Positions 1 through 8,649 of a DNA stretch of 18,544 bases are shown in pieces. How positions within the stretch are numbered: the stretch's first letter is position 1; each line of letters begins with the position of its first letter. Location of the stretch: positions 1 through 18,544 of the forward strand of contig JBLHKW010000107.1 in assembly GCA_047618565.1 (NCBI GenBank), given 5' to 3'. The position numbers and the translations under genes are program-made. The notes below the pieces were generated by a model. That model saw nothing but the letters and a program-made list of their open reading frames with translations, ran no database searches and had not been told where the DNA came from. The stretch comes from JBLHKW01 sp047618565 (GTDB lineage Bacteria > Planctomycetota > UBA1135 > GCA-002686595).

Positions 1-115
1 TGCGAAGTCGAGACGGCGGAGGCGGCCCTGTAGGGCCGCTGAGCACGGCTCGACGAGCACGACGCAGCGGCGGCGGAGAGGGCGAAGTCGAGTAGGGAGT
101 TTTTAGGGCGGGCTG
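1..115. repeat. Edge intergenic segment with inverted and direct repeats
   Basis: This is the stretch to the left of the boxB stop codon. Bases 22-39 form a perfect 8-bp inverted repeat (GCGGCCCT / AGGGCCGC) around a 2-nt centre. The 11-mer GCGAAGTCGAG occurs twice, at 2-12 and 82-92. No ATG start exists on the minus strand here, so no downstream gene can be named. The hairpin could act as a weak terminator after boxB, but it lies about 80 nt past the stop and has no adjacent T-tract. A small dispersed repeat is equally possible. Confidence 0.4.
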
Positions 116-1528
116 CTAGAGCCTCACGTAGTCGAAGTCGGTCTCCTGTGAGTTGATGCCACGCAGGGGCGGAGCGATCCAGGCGGCGAACTTGCCCGGC
201 TCGACGACCTGCACCATGAGCGACTTGACGTAGGCGCGGTCGGCCTCGGTGGGCAACCACTTGTCTCGGTTTTCGGCGAAGGTGCGATCGTCGATCGGGT
301 TTCCGTTGACGTCGAAGTGGAATCCGGCGAACTCGCCAATCTGGCGGTTGAAGCGTCGGTGGGGGTAGTGGAAACGGAAGTCGATCCCGGCGCGCTCGCA
401 CTCCTTGTTCCAGTAATCGACGCCCTTGAGGTTGTCCTTCACGTACGCGTCGCGCAGCACCTCGTTCATGGCGTTGCGCATCGGAATCTCCTCGTTGATG
501 AGCTTGCCGTCCTTCCAGCGCTCCATGTCGTAGATGGGCTCGGTCGCTGCGTGGTCCTCGTACTTGTCCTCGTAGGCGCGGCCCTTCAGGCCGGCAGCGA
601 AGAAGTTGGCCGAGTTGCTGGAGACCTCCGCGCCGAAGAGGTCGAGGCTCGAGGCGGCCCAGTAGTAGACGTAGCGCTGGATCAGGTCGAGTGGGATGGC
701 GCCGTACTCGGTCACGTCGGCGTCCGGGTGCTCGGTCATCACTTCGCATGTACGCTTGATCACGCGTGCGATGCCGGTCTGGCCCACGAACATGTGGTGC
801 GCTTCCTCCGTCAACATGAAGCGGCAGCTGCGCGCAAGCGGGTCGAAGCTCGACTCGGCCAGGGACAGCAGCTGGAACTTGCCGTCGCGGTCCGTGAACA
901 TCGTGAAGCAGAAGAACGAGAGCCAGTCCTGGCAGGGCTCGTTGAAGGTGGTCAGGATGCGCGGGTGGTCGGGGTTGCCCGAGCGGCGCTCGAGCAACTC
1001 GTCCGCCTCCTCGCGGCCATCCTTGCCGAAGTAGCTGTGCAGCAGGTAGACCATGGCCCACAGGTGGCGGCCTTCCTCGACGTTCACCTGGAACAGGTTG
1101 CGCATGTCGTAGAGCGAGGGCGCAGTGTGCGCCAGCAGGCGTTGCTGCTCGACGGATGCGGGCTCCGTGTCGGCCTGCGTCACGATCAGCCGGCGTAGCC
1201 AGTTGCGATACTCGCCGGGAACCTGTTGCCAGGCCGGATCACCGTAGTGATCGCCGAACCCGACGGTGCGCTCCTCGTCGTTCGGAGTCAGGAAGATGCC
1301 CCAGCGATAGTCGGGCATCTTGACGCGTTCGAAGTGTGCCCAGCCGTCCCGGTCGACGCTCACTGCGGTGCGCAGGTAGATCTCGTTCTCGTTGAAATCC
1401 GTCGGTCCCGCCTCGCGCCACCACTCGATGTAGCCAGGCTGCCAGCGCTCGAGGGCGCGCTGCAGGCGCTTGTCCGAGCCCAGGTCGACGTTGTTGGGGA
1501 TCTTCTGGGAGTAGTCGATGCCAGTCAT
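116..1528 (-). CDS. boxB: Benzoyl-CoA 2,3-epoxidase, oxygenase subunit BoxB
   Basis: BoxB is the diiron oxygenase of the aerobic box pathway. With the reductase BoxA it converts benzoyl-CoA to 2,3-epoxybenzoyl-CoA in the cytoplasm. The protein is 470 residues, the usual family length. Two ferritin-like ExxH pairs are visible and are the expected iron ligands: E152/H155 in NVEEGRH and E242/H245 in LTEEAHH. Other family-typical segments are the YIEWW motif near residue 33, the QDWLSFFCFTMFTDRDGK block near 200-217 and the FRFHYPHRRFNR block in the C-terminal third. The ATG at 1528 lies 4 nt after the boxC stop, so the two are co-transcribed and probably translationally coupled; no strong Shine-Dalgarno is seen. 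boxA and a benzoate-CoA ligase are not in the window. Identification is from strong sequence recognition. Confidence 0.96.
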   Translation of the reverse strand: MTGIDYSQKIPNNVDLGSDKRLQRALERWQPGYIEWWREAGPTDFNENEIYLRTAVSVDRDGWAHFERVKMPDYRWGIFLTPNDEERTVGFGDHYGDPAWQQVPGEYRNWLRRLIVTQADTEPASVEQQRLLAHTAPSLYDMRNLFQVNVEEGRHLWAMVYLLHSYFGKDGREEADELLERRSGNPDHPRILTTFNEPCQDWLSFFCFTMFTDRDGKFQLLSLAESSFDPLARSCRFMLTEEAHHMFVGQTGIARVIKRTCEVMTEHPDADVTEYGAIPLDLIQRYVYYWAASSLDLFGAEVSSNSANFFAAGLKGRAYEDKYEDHAATEPIYDMERWKDGKLINEEIPMRNAMNEVLRDAYVKDNLKGVDYWNKECERAGIDFRFHYPHRRFNRQIGEFAGFHFDVNGNPIDDRTFAENRDKWLPTEADRAYVKSLMVQVVEPGKFAAWIAPPLRGINSQETDFDYVRL

Positions 1529-1532
1529 TGGA

Positions 1533-3185
<1,653 letters not shown>

Positions 3186-3237
3186 CGTCACGGGCTGTCT
3201 CGTAGGGGGGGGCGCGGTCCGTGGAATTGAGGTGGGA

Positions 3238-3243
3238 AATATA
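3238..3243 (-). promoter_or_regulatory. Putative -10 element for boxCB
   Basis: Read on the minus strand this is TATATT, in the only AT-rich patch of the divergent control region. It would place transcription start near 3231 and give a leader of about 45 nt before boxC. No good -35 is present at standard spacing, which suits a regulated promoter. The element touches the palindrome at 3243-3259, so a bound regulator would cover its -35 side. Confidence 0.4.
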
Positions 3244-3259
3244 TTGCCTGCGTGGCAAT
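3243..3259. promoter_or_regulatory. Candidate BoxR operator, 17-bp palindrome
   Basis: ATTGCC-TGCGT-GGCAAT is a perfect 6-bp inverted repeat with a 5-nt spacer, centred on 3251. It sits between the divergent boxC and boxR genes and between the two putative -10 boxes, overlapping the -35 positions of both. XRE-family regulators bind as dimers to such palindromes, and BzdR/BoxR proteins repress their catabolic promoters until benzoyl-CoA is present. The palindrome is seen directly; its use as the BoxR site is inferred. Confidence 0.55.
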
Positions 3260-3269
3260 TGATGGGCAG

Positions 3270-3275
3270 TATAGT
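3270..3275 (+). promoter_or_regulatory. Putative -10 element for boxR
   Basis: TATAGT lies 6 nt upstream of the boxR ATG at 3282. A transcript starting at normal distance from this box would begin at or next to the start codon, implying a leaderless or nearly leaderless message. A TTGCCT at 3244-3249 is 20 nt away, too far for a standard -35. Confidence 0.35.
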
Positions 3276-3281
3276 ACCCGA

Positions 3282-4022
3282 ATGCCCCCGCCGCAAGCGA
3301 TCCTCACTGAACTCGGTCAACGGCTGCGCCAGGCCCGTGGCGACGTCGGGCTCTCGGTCTCCGAACTCGCCCGCAGGTCGGGCCTGAGTCGGCGGCACGT
3401 GGCGGAAGCCGAGGCCGGGCGTGCGAACCTGAGCATCCTGAAACTGGCGCAGCTTGCGAGCGTGCTGCGCGTGCGCCTGGCCTGGCTCTGTGATCTGGGC
3501 CTGGCTCCGCAGAATGAACGCGTCGCCCTGGTCGGGCTGCGCGGTGCGGGCAAGACGACCGTCGGGCGCCACCTGGCCCTGGAACTCGAGGTCCCGTTCA
3601 TCGAGCTCGATGAGCGCGTTGAGGAACTGGCCGGCCTGTCACTGGCCGAGATCTTCGACCTCCACGGCGAGAACGCCTATCGCCGGTTCGAAGGCGAGGC
3701 CCTGGAAGCTGTCCTGGCATCCGGTTCCCGCTCGGTCATCGCCGCGGGTGGGTCGATCGTGACCTCCGACGCGAACTTCCTGCGCTTGCGTGGCGCGTGC
3801 CGGACGGTCTGGTTGCACGCGGCACCCGAGGATCACCTTCAGCGCGTATTGAGTCAGGGCGATGCACGTCCGACCGCTGGCCGGCCGCGTGCGATGGACG
3901 AGCTGAAAACCATCCTCGAGCAACGCGAACCATTATATGGGTTGTGCGAGAACCAGGTGGGCACCTCCGGCAAGGGGGCGCGGGACGTCACGCGCGAGAT
4001 CGCGGACTGGCTGTTGGGGTGA
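3282..4022 (+). CDS. boxR: BoxR/BzdR-type regulator: XRE HTH fused to shikimate-kinase-like domain
   Basis: This is the transcriptional regulator of benzoyl-CoA catabolism, expected to sense benzoyl-CoA through its kinase-like C-terminal domain. Residues 10-70 are an XRE/Cro helix-turn-helix, with LSVSELARRSGLSRRHV at 24-40. Residues 80-246 resemble shikimate kinase: a P-loop GLRGAGKT (85-92), FIELDERVE (106-114), FEGEALEAVL (136-145), AAGGSIV (154-160) and a lid-like GDARPTAGRP (193-202). At 246 residues it is shorter than typical BzdR/BoxR proteins of roughly 300, mainly at the N-terminus and the interdomain linker. The ATG at 3282 is preferred over an in-frame GTG at 3252, because the GTG lies inside the candidate operator and upstream of the putative -10. 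It is divergent from boxCB across 96 bp, the classic arrangement for a local regulator. Confidence 0.9.
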   Translation: MPPPQAILTELGQRLRQARGDVGLSVSELARRSGLSRRHVAEAEAGRANLSILKLAQLASVLRVRLAWLCDLGLAPQNERVALVGLRGAGKTTVGRHLALELEVPFIELDERVEELAGLSLAEIFDLHGENAYRRFEGEALEAVLASGSRSVIAAGGSIVTSDANFLRLRGACRTVWLHAAPEDHLQRVLSQGDARPTAGRPRAMDELKTILEQREPLYGLCENQVGTSGKGARDVTREIADWLLG

Positions 4023-4180
4023 CCCCAGGTGGGTCCCCCGAGCCCCGCGCCGGAGATTCTCCAGTTCTGTTTCACCCGCGCATGGCGCGCATCCGAGGGG
4101 GATCCTGATCGAGCTACCCTCGGCAGTGGGGTGCTCGTCTCTTGGGGGAGAGCCAGCCAACGGCTGGAAGGGGAAGCAGC

Positions 4181-4573
4181 ATGGATGCCAGGATGATTGG
4201 CAATGAACCGGGCACGCGTGTCACGGTCGAGGTCGACTGGAACGTGATCGAGGGCAGTCTGGAGGCGGAGCTTCTGGACAGCGCGGACCTGACCGAGGGT
4301 GCCGAGGACCTGCGCGCTTGGTGCACGGGCGCCATGCACGGTGCTCGGCATGCACTGGACGTGGCCTGCGCCCTTCCGTGTCGGCTTCGGATCACCGAGA
4401 TCTACGGCGAGCTGGATCAGACCAATCCGACCATCGTGGCCGCCGCATGCGCCCACGCAGTCTGGGAAGCGATCGGCTACAGGCCATCGGTCGAGCAGGT
4501 GCAGTTGCTCGACCGCGAGGTCGCTGCGAGCATGACGACCGGCGCCGGGACGTTGCCAGCGTTCGGCCGCTAG
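4181..4573 (+). CDS. Hypothetical protein, 130 aa
   Basis: I do not recognise a family. The frame has the third-position G/C preference of its neighbours, an acidic, mixed alpha/beta-looking composition and a good ribosome site: AGGGGA lies about 6-7 nt before the ATG at 4181. An upstream in-frame TTG at 4142 is unlikely. The protein begins MDARMIGNEP, has a beta-like VTVEVDW stretch (14-20), several cysteines (48, 63, 67, 90) and a helical middle (about 41-63). No signal peptide or membrane helix is visible, so it is probably cytoplasmic. A 6-bp hairpin (CCAGCC-AAC-GGCTGG, 4153-4167) sits just upstream of the ribosome site. It lies 158 nt after boxR on the same strand, with no evidence of a functional link. 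Confidence 0.65.
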   Translation: MDARMIGNEPGTRVTVEVDWNVIEGSLEAELLDSADLTEGAEDLRAWCTGAMHGARHALDVACALPCRLRITEIYGELDQTNPTIVAAACAHAVWEAIGYRPSVEQVQLLDREVAASMTTGAGTLPAFGR

Positions 4574-4776
4574 CCCGTCTGGCCCAATGGTCCCTCCGGA
4601 AGGGGGCTGACGGACGCGGGTGGCGCTCGTGACACGCCCGGATCGCCCCGGGGGGTCCGGGGGGGACCTGAAAATAGAGACATCCGGTGCGGCGTAGCCA
4701 CCGTGTCGGAGATCCATACACCCGCTCTCGCCCCTCCATACCCGGCGGGCATCCACCTTGGCCCCGGGGTCCATCC
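4574..4776. other. Non-coding gap with no clear feature
   Basis: Between the 130-residue hypothetical gene and the secreted-protein frame, no reading frame with protein-like composition is present. The stretch contains G-runs (around 4649-4671) and C-rich blocks, but no convincing promoter, terminator or RNA gene could be recognised. If the frame at 4777 is dead, the non-coding region would extend to 5236. Confidence 0.5.
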
Positions 4777-5145
4777 ATGGCTCGAGTCCTCATAGGCCTG
4801 CTCGCCGCCGTCGCTTTCAGCTACCCCGTCCTGGCTCAGGATCAACTCACGGACGCCCCCGAGGGGCGTGTTTGTGGGAGCGACCTGGAGCAGCTCGAGG
4901 AGTGGGTCCATGTGGACCAGAGCCTCACGGATTCGGCGCGTGAGGAAGCGCTCGCGATCGTCTCGGGGCATCGCCGCGCGGACGAAATCCCACGAACGGC
5001 CGGCTTCGTCGTCCCTTCGCCCCCTGGCGGCACTTTGCGAACATTGGCGTCCTCGGCGACCAAAAGAGGTCGCCTGCGGGCCCATTGTCCGCAAAGCACC
5101 GCCGGGGACCGAATCGAGGCGTTTCGCCTCGCGGCTCATGAATAA
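4777..5145 (+). CDS. Short secreted protein, possibly a truncated gene remnant
   Basis: The frame opens with a clear Sec signal peptide (MARVLIGLLAAVAF..., likely cleaved after VLA near residue 20). A soluble acidic helical segment follows to about residue 75 (LEQLEEWVHVDQSLT, AREEALAIV, ADEIPR). After about residue 80 the composition becomes Arg/Ser/Thr-rich and non-protein-like, and this part coincides with strong inverted repeats at 5033-5131. The first part resembles the leader and first helices of larger secreted enzymes, perhaps S41-peptidase-like proteins, but that is a weak impression. The simplest reading is a gene cut short by the repeat region. A genuine 122-residue secreted protein remains possible. 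It converges with the large fusion gene on the other strand. Confidence 0.4.
   Translation: MARVLIGLLAAVAFSYPVLAQDQLTDAPEGRVCGSDLEQLEEWVHVDQSLTDSAREEALAIVSGHRRADEIPRTAGFVVPSPPGGTLRTLASSATKRGRLRAHCPQSTAGDRIEAFRLAAHE
5033..5096. repeat. Nested imperfect inverted repeat (64 bp)
   Basis: Outer arms 5033-5047 and 5082-5096 pair at 13 of 15 positions. A 7x7 internal loop leads to a perfect inner stem GGCGACC (5055-5061) / GGTCGCC (5068-5074) with an AAAAGA loop. The length and symmetry are unlike the surrounding DNA. It could be a dispersed extragenic palindrome (REP- or MITE-like) or a bidirectional terminator between the convergent genes. It overlaps the implausible 3' half of the frame at 4777-5145. 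Confidence 0.6.
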
Positions 5146-5218
5146 CCCGGGCTCCTGGTTCGCAGCGACGGGGCGCGCGAGCGGAACAGTCCGCACGGGT
5201 CTCGGCTAAACGCCTCGA
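5114..5218. repeat. Alternative-pairing inverted repeats
   Basis: CGAGGCG-TTT-CGCCTCG (5115-5131) is a perfect 7-bp hairpin. Its left arm with the loop, TCGAGGCGTTT (5114-5124), is also perfectly complementary over 11 bp to AAACGCCTCGA at 5208-5218, 19 nt from the stop codon of the fusion gene on the minus strand. The two pairings are mutually exclusive. The region probably terminates or processes transcripts from the convergent genes, or forms part of the neighbouring repeat element. Confidence 0.5.
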
Positions 5219-5236
5219 ACGGACGGGCCGATCCGG

Positions 5237-7885
5237 TCAGGCGGATGGATGCCGCTGCTGCAGCTTGCCGTACTCGCGCCAGGCCAGGATCAGCTCGCGC
5301 AGGGTAGCCGGGGCGGCTCCGTCGCGCTGATTCTGTGCGGCGATCTGGAAGGCCACGCGCCACTGCTCGAAGAGCACGCGGTAGGCATGCCCCGCGCCGT
5401 GGCGCGCGTCGTAGATGTGGGTCGCCTCGGACGTGAGCCCGTTGAGTTCGATGATCTTGAAGTCCTGCGCGTTGCTGAAGGCTTCCGCTGAAGGGGCGCG
5501 CATGTCGTAGCGACCGAAGTGGAAGCCGTCGAAGCCGCGGCTGATCTGGTCGATGCGCGCAGCCAGAGCGGGGGTGAGTAACTCCTGACCGTCCAGGAAG
5601 ACTGCGCCGCGGCAATGGGCGCCCAGCTCGACCAGTTCGATGGACTCGCCCGCGTCCGGCACTTCCTGCAGGCGTTGAGCGTTGGCCTGAAAATAGACCG
5701 CTGCCGCGCACACAGCCCGTTCATCGCGCAGGATGAGGTGTTCGAGGGTGCTCTCGCCGTCTCCCTCGACGACCGGCAGGCGCTTCTCGGTGATCGAGAA
5801 GATCTCGCCTCGCTCGGATCCCGCACGGCGAAGGTAGAAGACGCCGTACTCGGGGCCATCGACGTACTCCTGCAGCAGGCAGTCGATCGCCATCTCCGCG
5901 AGCGCCTGGTTCAGGACTTCTTCCGTCCTGAGGATGCGCACGCCCGAGCCGCGCTGGCCCACATCCGGCTTCAGGATGATGGGGAAGTCGAGACCCTCGG
6001 TGGCCATGAAAGCGCGTGCATCCGCCTGGCGGCTGGCGGTTGTCGCGGCTGCGAGTAGCAGGTGATGCCGCGCTACCCACTCCGCCGAGCCCGCCAGGGC
6101 GTCGAGGATGTCGGCCTTCGACTCACCCACGAAGCCGCCCGTGGGGATTCCGGGGTTGACCGCCGTGACGATGCGTAGGCTGCGTTGGCGCACGGCCAGC
6201 CACGCGATGTAGAAGGTCACAGGGATATAGAAGGCGATCGGTGGCCAGAACTCGAACTGTCGCTTGCGGCGCCACGAGCCGACGAGGAGGCGTCGTCCGC
6301 GATAGCTGAACAGGGGTACGATCAGGCGCTGTACCCCCAGGATCGCGATCGCGAAGAGCAAGAACGCGGGCAGGGCCCAGCGCTCGAAGGATTGCAAGAA
6401 GTCCAGTGCACGGTGTCCCGCGAGGGCTGCGCAGCCCACGAGGATCGGTGTCCAGAGCGCGCCTGCCAGCAGGAAGTAGAGCGCGAACACAGAGACGCGC
6501 ATGCGCAGAATTCCCGCCGCGACGTAGGTCGGGAGGCGCAGCCCGGGCAGGAAACGCGAGAGGAAGATCACCCGCGCCCCGCGCGCCTCGAACCAGTGCG
6601 TGGCGCTCTCGACGCTGGCACTCTTCACGAACCACTTGAGCGGTCGTTTGTCGAGCGCGGGTCGACCCAGCCAGCGGCCCGCCAGGTAGAGCAGTAGATC
6701 GCCGACGAAGATGCCCACGAAGCACGCGAGGGTGGCGGGCACGAAACCCATGCGGCCCTGGGCCACGAGCAGGCCCGCGCCGATGCACGTCAGGTCCTCG
6801 GAGACGAGTGTGGCGGCGGCGAGCAGCAGCAGGGCGAGCAGCAGCGCGGGACCCTCGAAACGCGGTGCGTCGTGGGGGTTGAAGGGAGCCTGCGCGCGCT
6901 GCACGCGCTCGGCGCTCGCTGCGGGCCGCGTGAGCGCCTGTCCGCGCTCGACTCGAGATACGAAGTCGTCGATCAGTTCTGCCACCCGATCGGTGAGGGT
7001 CCAGAGCAGGAAGTGGCTGGTGTCGAGCATCTGCAGCTCGCTCTGCGGCACGATGCGTTCGTGCTCGTATGCGGTCTCGGGTGGGACGAGGAAGTCGCGC
7101 TCACCGTGTACGATCAGCATCGGGCCCGCGTACCCGGCGAGCAGTCCGCGCAGCGGGCGTTGATCGCTGTCGTAGAAGTTGCGCGCGTACGGGATGCCGT
7201 CAGCCAGCACGTCCAGGGTTCCGAAATGAGGGGTCAGCCAGCGCAGGGTCTGGATCGCGCCCAGTTGCAGCGCGTGCACCGCGTGGTTGAGCATGTGGGT
7301 CCCGAACAGTTCGGTCTCCTGCACTCCGATCGCTGCGACGAGACTTATGGAGCGCACACGTTCCGGCGCCAGCTGCGCGAGATGTGCCGCGACGCCGCCG
7401 CCCATGCTGAAGGCCACGACGTGCACGGCCTCGATCTTCAGCGTGTCGAGCAACTGCAGCACGTAGTCCGCGTGGGCCGCGATCGAGTAGTCCGGGATCC
7501 GGTGGTAGGAGTTCCCGAATCCGGGCAGGTCCGGGGCGATCAGCCTGTAGTGATCCGGTAGCGCAGCGGCCAGGGTCTCGAAGTTGCCGGCGTCGCCCGG
7601 GCTGCCGTGCAGGAGTAGCAGGGGCGTGCCCGTGCCTTTGGGCCCGGCCGCGTCAAAGCCGTCGTTGTACGCCAGCTCGACGGTCTCGTCGGTGCGTAGC
7701 CCCGAATCCACGGCCTGGACCCGCGCGATGTGTTGACCGAGCGGCGGGGCACCGTCCGCCGCTGGTGCGGAGGCGCGCCAGCGCTCGCTGCCGTGGGAGA
7801 GCAACAGCAGTGCGCCGTACACGAGCGCGACTCTTCGCCACCGGCGCCCACCTGACCTGACGTTATCCATCGGAGCTTCGCTCAA
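5237..7885 (-). CDS. Alpha/beta hydrolase - DedA (VTT) - ATP-grasp three-domain fusion protein
   Basis: This 882-residue protein joins three families. Residues 10-30 are an N-terminal membrane anchor. Residues 70-315 are an alpha/beta hydrolase: HGS oxyanion loop (93-95), nucleophile elbow VAFSMGG with Ser160, acid Asp264 in GERD and His291 in DTSHF. Residues 345-530 are a DedA/VTT membrane domain with re-entrant signatures SEDL (362-365) and FLSRFLPGLRLPTYVAAG (441-458). Residues 550-565 form a further hydrophobic segment. Residues 590-850 are an ATP-grasp domain: FPIILKPDVGQRGSGV (634-649), LQEYVDGPEYGVF (671-683) and metal ligands E813 and N815 in IIELNG. All key residues are present, so all three parts could be active. 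The TTG at 7885 has an AGG upstream; an ATG at 7870 is the alternative start. It lies 11 nt after the NRDE gene. Substrates are unknown. Confidence 0.85.
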   Translation of the reverse strand: MSEAPMDNVRSGGRRWRRVALVYGALLLLSHGSERWRASAPAADGAPPLGQHIARVQAVDSGLRTDETVELAYNDGFDAAGPKGTGTPLLLLHGSPGDAGNFETLAAALPDHYRLIAPDLPGFGNSYHRIPDYSIAAHADYVLQLLDTLKIEAVHVVAFSMGGGVAAHLAQLAPERVRSISLVAAIGVQETELFGTHMLNHAVHALQLGAIQTLRWLTPHFGTLDVLADGIPYARNFYDSDQRPLRGLLAGYAGPMLIVHGERDFLVPPETAYEHERIVPQSELQMLDTSHFLLWTLTDRVAELIDDFVSRVERGQALTRPAASAERVQRAQAPFNPHDAPRFEGPALLLALLLLAAATLVSEDLTCIGAGLLVAQGRMGFVPATLACFVGIFVGDLLLYLAGRWLGRPALDKRPLKWFVKSASVESATHWFEARGARVIFLSRFLPGLRLPTYVAAGILRMRVSVFALYFLLAGALWTPILVGCAALAGHRALDFLQSFERWALPAFLLFAIAILGVQRLIVPLFSYRGRRLLVGSWRRKRQFEFWPPIAFYIPVTFYIAWLAVRQRSLRIVTAVNPGIPTGGFVGESKADILDALAGSAEWVARHHLLLAAATTASRQADARAFMATEGLDFPIILKPDVGQRGSGVRILRTEEVLNQALAEMAIDCLLQEYVDGPEYGVFYLRRAGSERGEIFSITEKRLPVVEGDGESTLEHLILRDERAVCAAAVYFQANAQRLQEVPDAGESIELVELGAHCRGAVFLDGQELLTPALAARIDQISRGFDGFHFGRYDMRAPSAEAFSNAQDFKIIELNGLTSEATHIYDARHGAGHAYRVLFEQWRVAFQIAAQNQRDGAAPATLRELILAWREYGKLQQRHPSA

Positions 7886-7896
7886 TCGACGGCCTG

Positions 7897-8649
7897 TTAG
7901 CTGAACGGCGCGGAGGCGGCCCGCCGGTCAAGGGTCAGTGGGGCATCGGCGGGGGTCCGACAGGGAGCTCCCGGCGTGTACGTCATGGATACCCGATGCG
8001 CGTCGACCCGAACATGGATCATCGAGCGCGTATCGGCATCGGAGCGGTGCATGCACGGCGAGTGGGCGCTGGGGCCATCGAGGTGGCTGCTGTGGAAGCT
8101 GGCCAGGCGTGCGGCGTCCATCGGCGCGATGGCGCTCTGTCGAGTCCACTCTGCCGTGCGTCGTGCGCGTGTCCCGGCATCATCGATGGCCGAGGAGCAG
8201 ACCGGTGCCTGGTCCGTGGCGAGCATGCTCGCTCTCAGGCGCGCGCCGTCCCACTCGAGGGCCTGGCCGAGGGTGGGTCCCGCTACGGGCTGGAAGCTGC
8301 ACAGGGTGAACGGGGCGTAGATGGAAAGGTCCAGCACCTCGATGCGTGCGGTCAGATCCGACGGCGATCCAACGTCCGCGTGGTCGAGGCTCAGGAGGCC
8401 GCGGCTGCGTCGGCCCGGATTGTGGCGCTCGTCGCTCTCGAAATAGCCGTTCAGGATGGCGTTGGTGACACCGTGTTCATTGACAGTGATCCAGGTTCCG
8501 CCCGCATCTGTGTCGCGCGGAGCGAGCACGCGCACGCCTTCGTGGAGCGTCTCGAGCGGCGCACTCTCCGCGCCCCGGCCGATGCGTTCATCGCGGTTGA
8601 AGAACAGGTCGTAACCGGCTCCCGTTGCGACCCAGCTCAGCGTACACAC
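7897..8649 (-). CDS. NRDE/TANGO2-family protein
   Basis: The family is named for its N-terminal Asn-Arg-Asp-Glu motif, present here at residues 18-21 in FFNRDER, with Cys2 after the start as in an Ntn-hydrolase-like arrangement. The conserved DTDAGGTWI block (46-54) and NAILNGY (63-69) are also present. The 250-residue length is normal. The molecular role of the family is poorly defined; eukaryotic TANGO2 is linked to lipid and haem metabolism. The start is a GTG at 8649, giving M-C-T-L-S at the N-terminus; only this start puts Cys at position 2. It overlaps by 13 nt the end of the decayed DinB reading frame, and its stop lies 11 nt before the fusion gene, so it belongs to the leftward operon. 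The last 25 or so residues are Ala/Pro/Arg-rich and probably disordered. Confidence 0.85.
   Translation of the reverse strand: MCTLSWVATGAGYDLFFNRDERIGRGAESAPLETLHEGVRVLAPRDTDAGGTWITVNEHGVTNAILNGYFESDERHNPGRRSRGLLSLDHADVGSPSDLTARIEVLDLSIYAPFTLCSFQPVAGPTLGQALEWDGARLRASMLATDQAPVCSSAIDDAGTRARRTAEWTRQSAIAPMDAARLASFHSSHLDGPSAHSPCMHRSDADTRSMIHVRVDAHRVSMTYTPGAPCRTPADAPLTLDRRAASAPFS

Noticed and set aside
3186..3572. Upstream extension of the boxC frame
   Set aside because: It would run antisense through boxR and its operator. BoxC family length and N-terminus fit the ATG at 3185.
3854..4774. 306-codon minus-strand open frame across the hypothetical gene
   Set aside because: It has shadow-like composition and overlaps the end of boxR and the better supported plus-strand gene at 4181.
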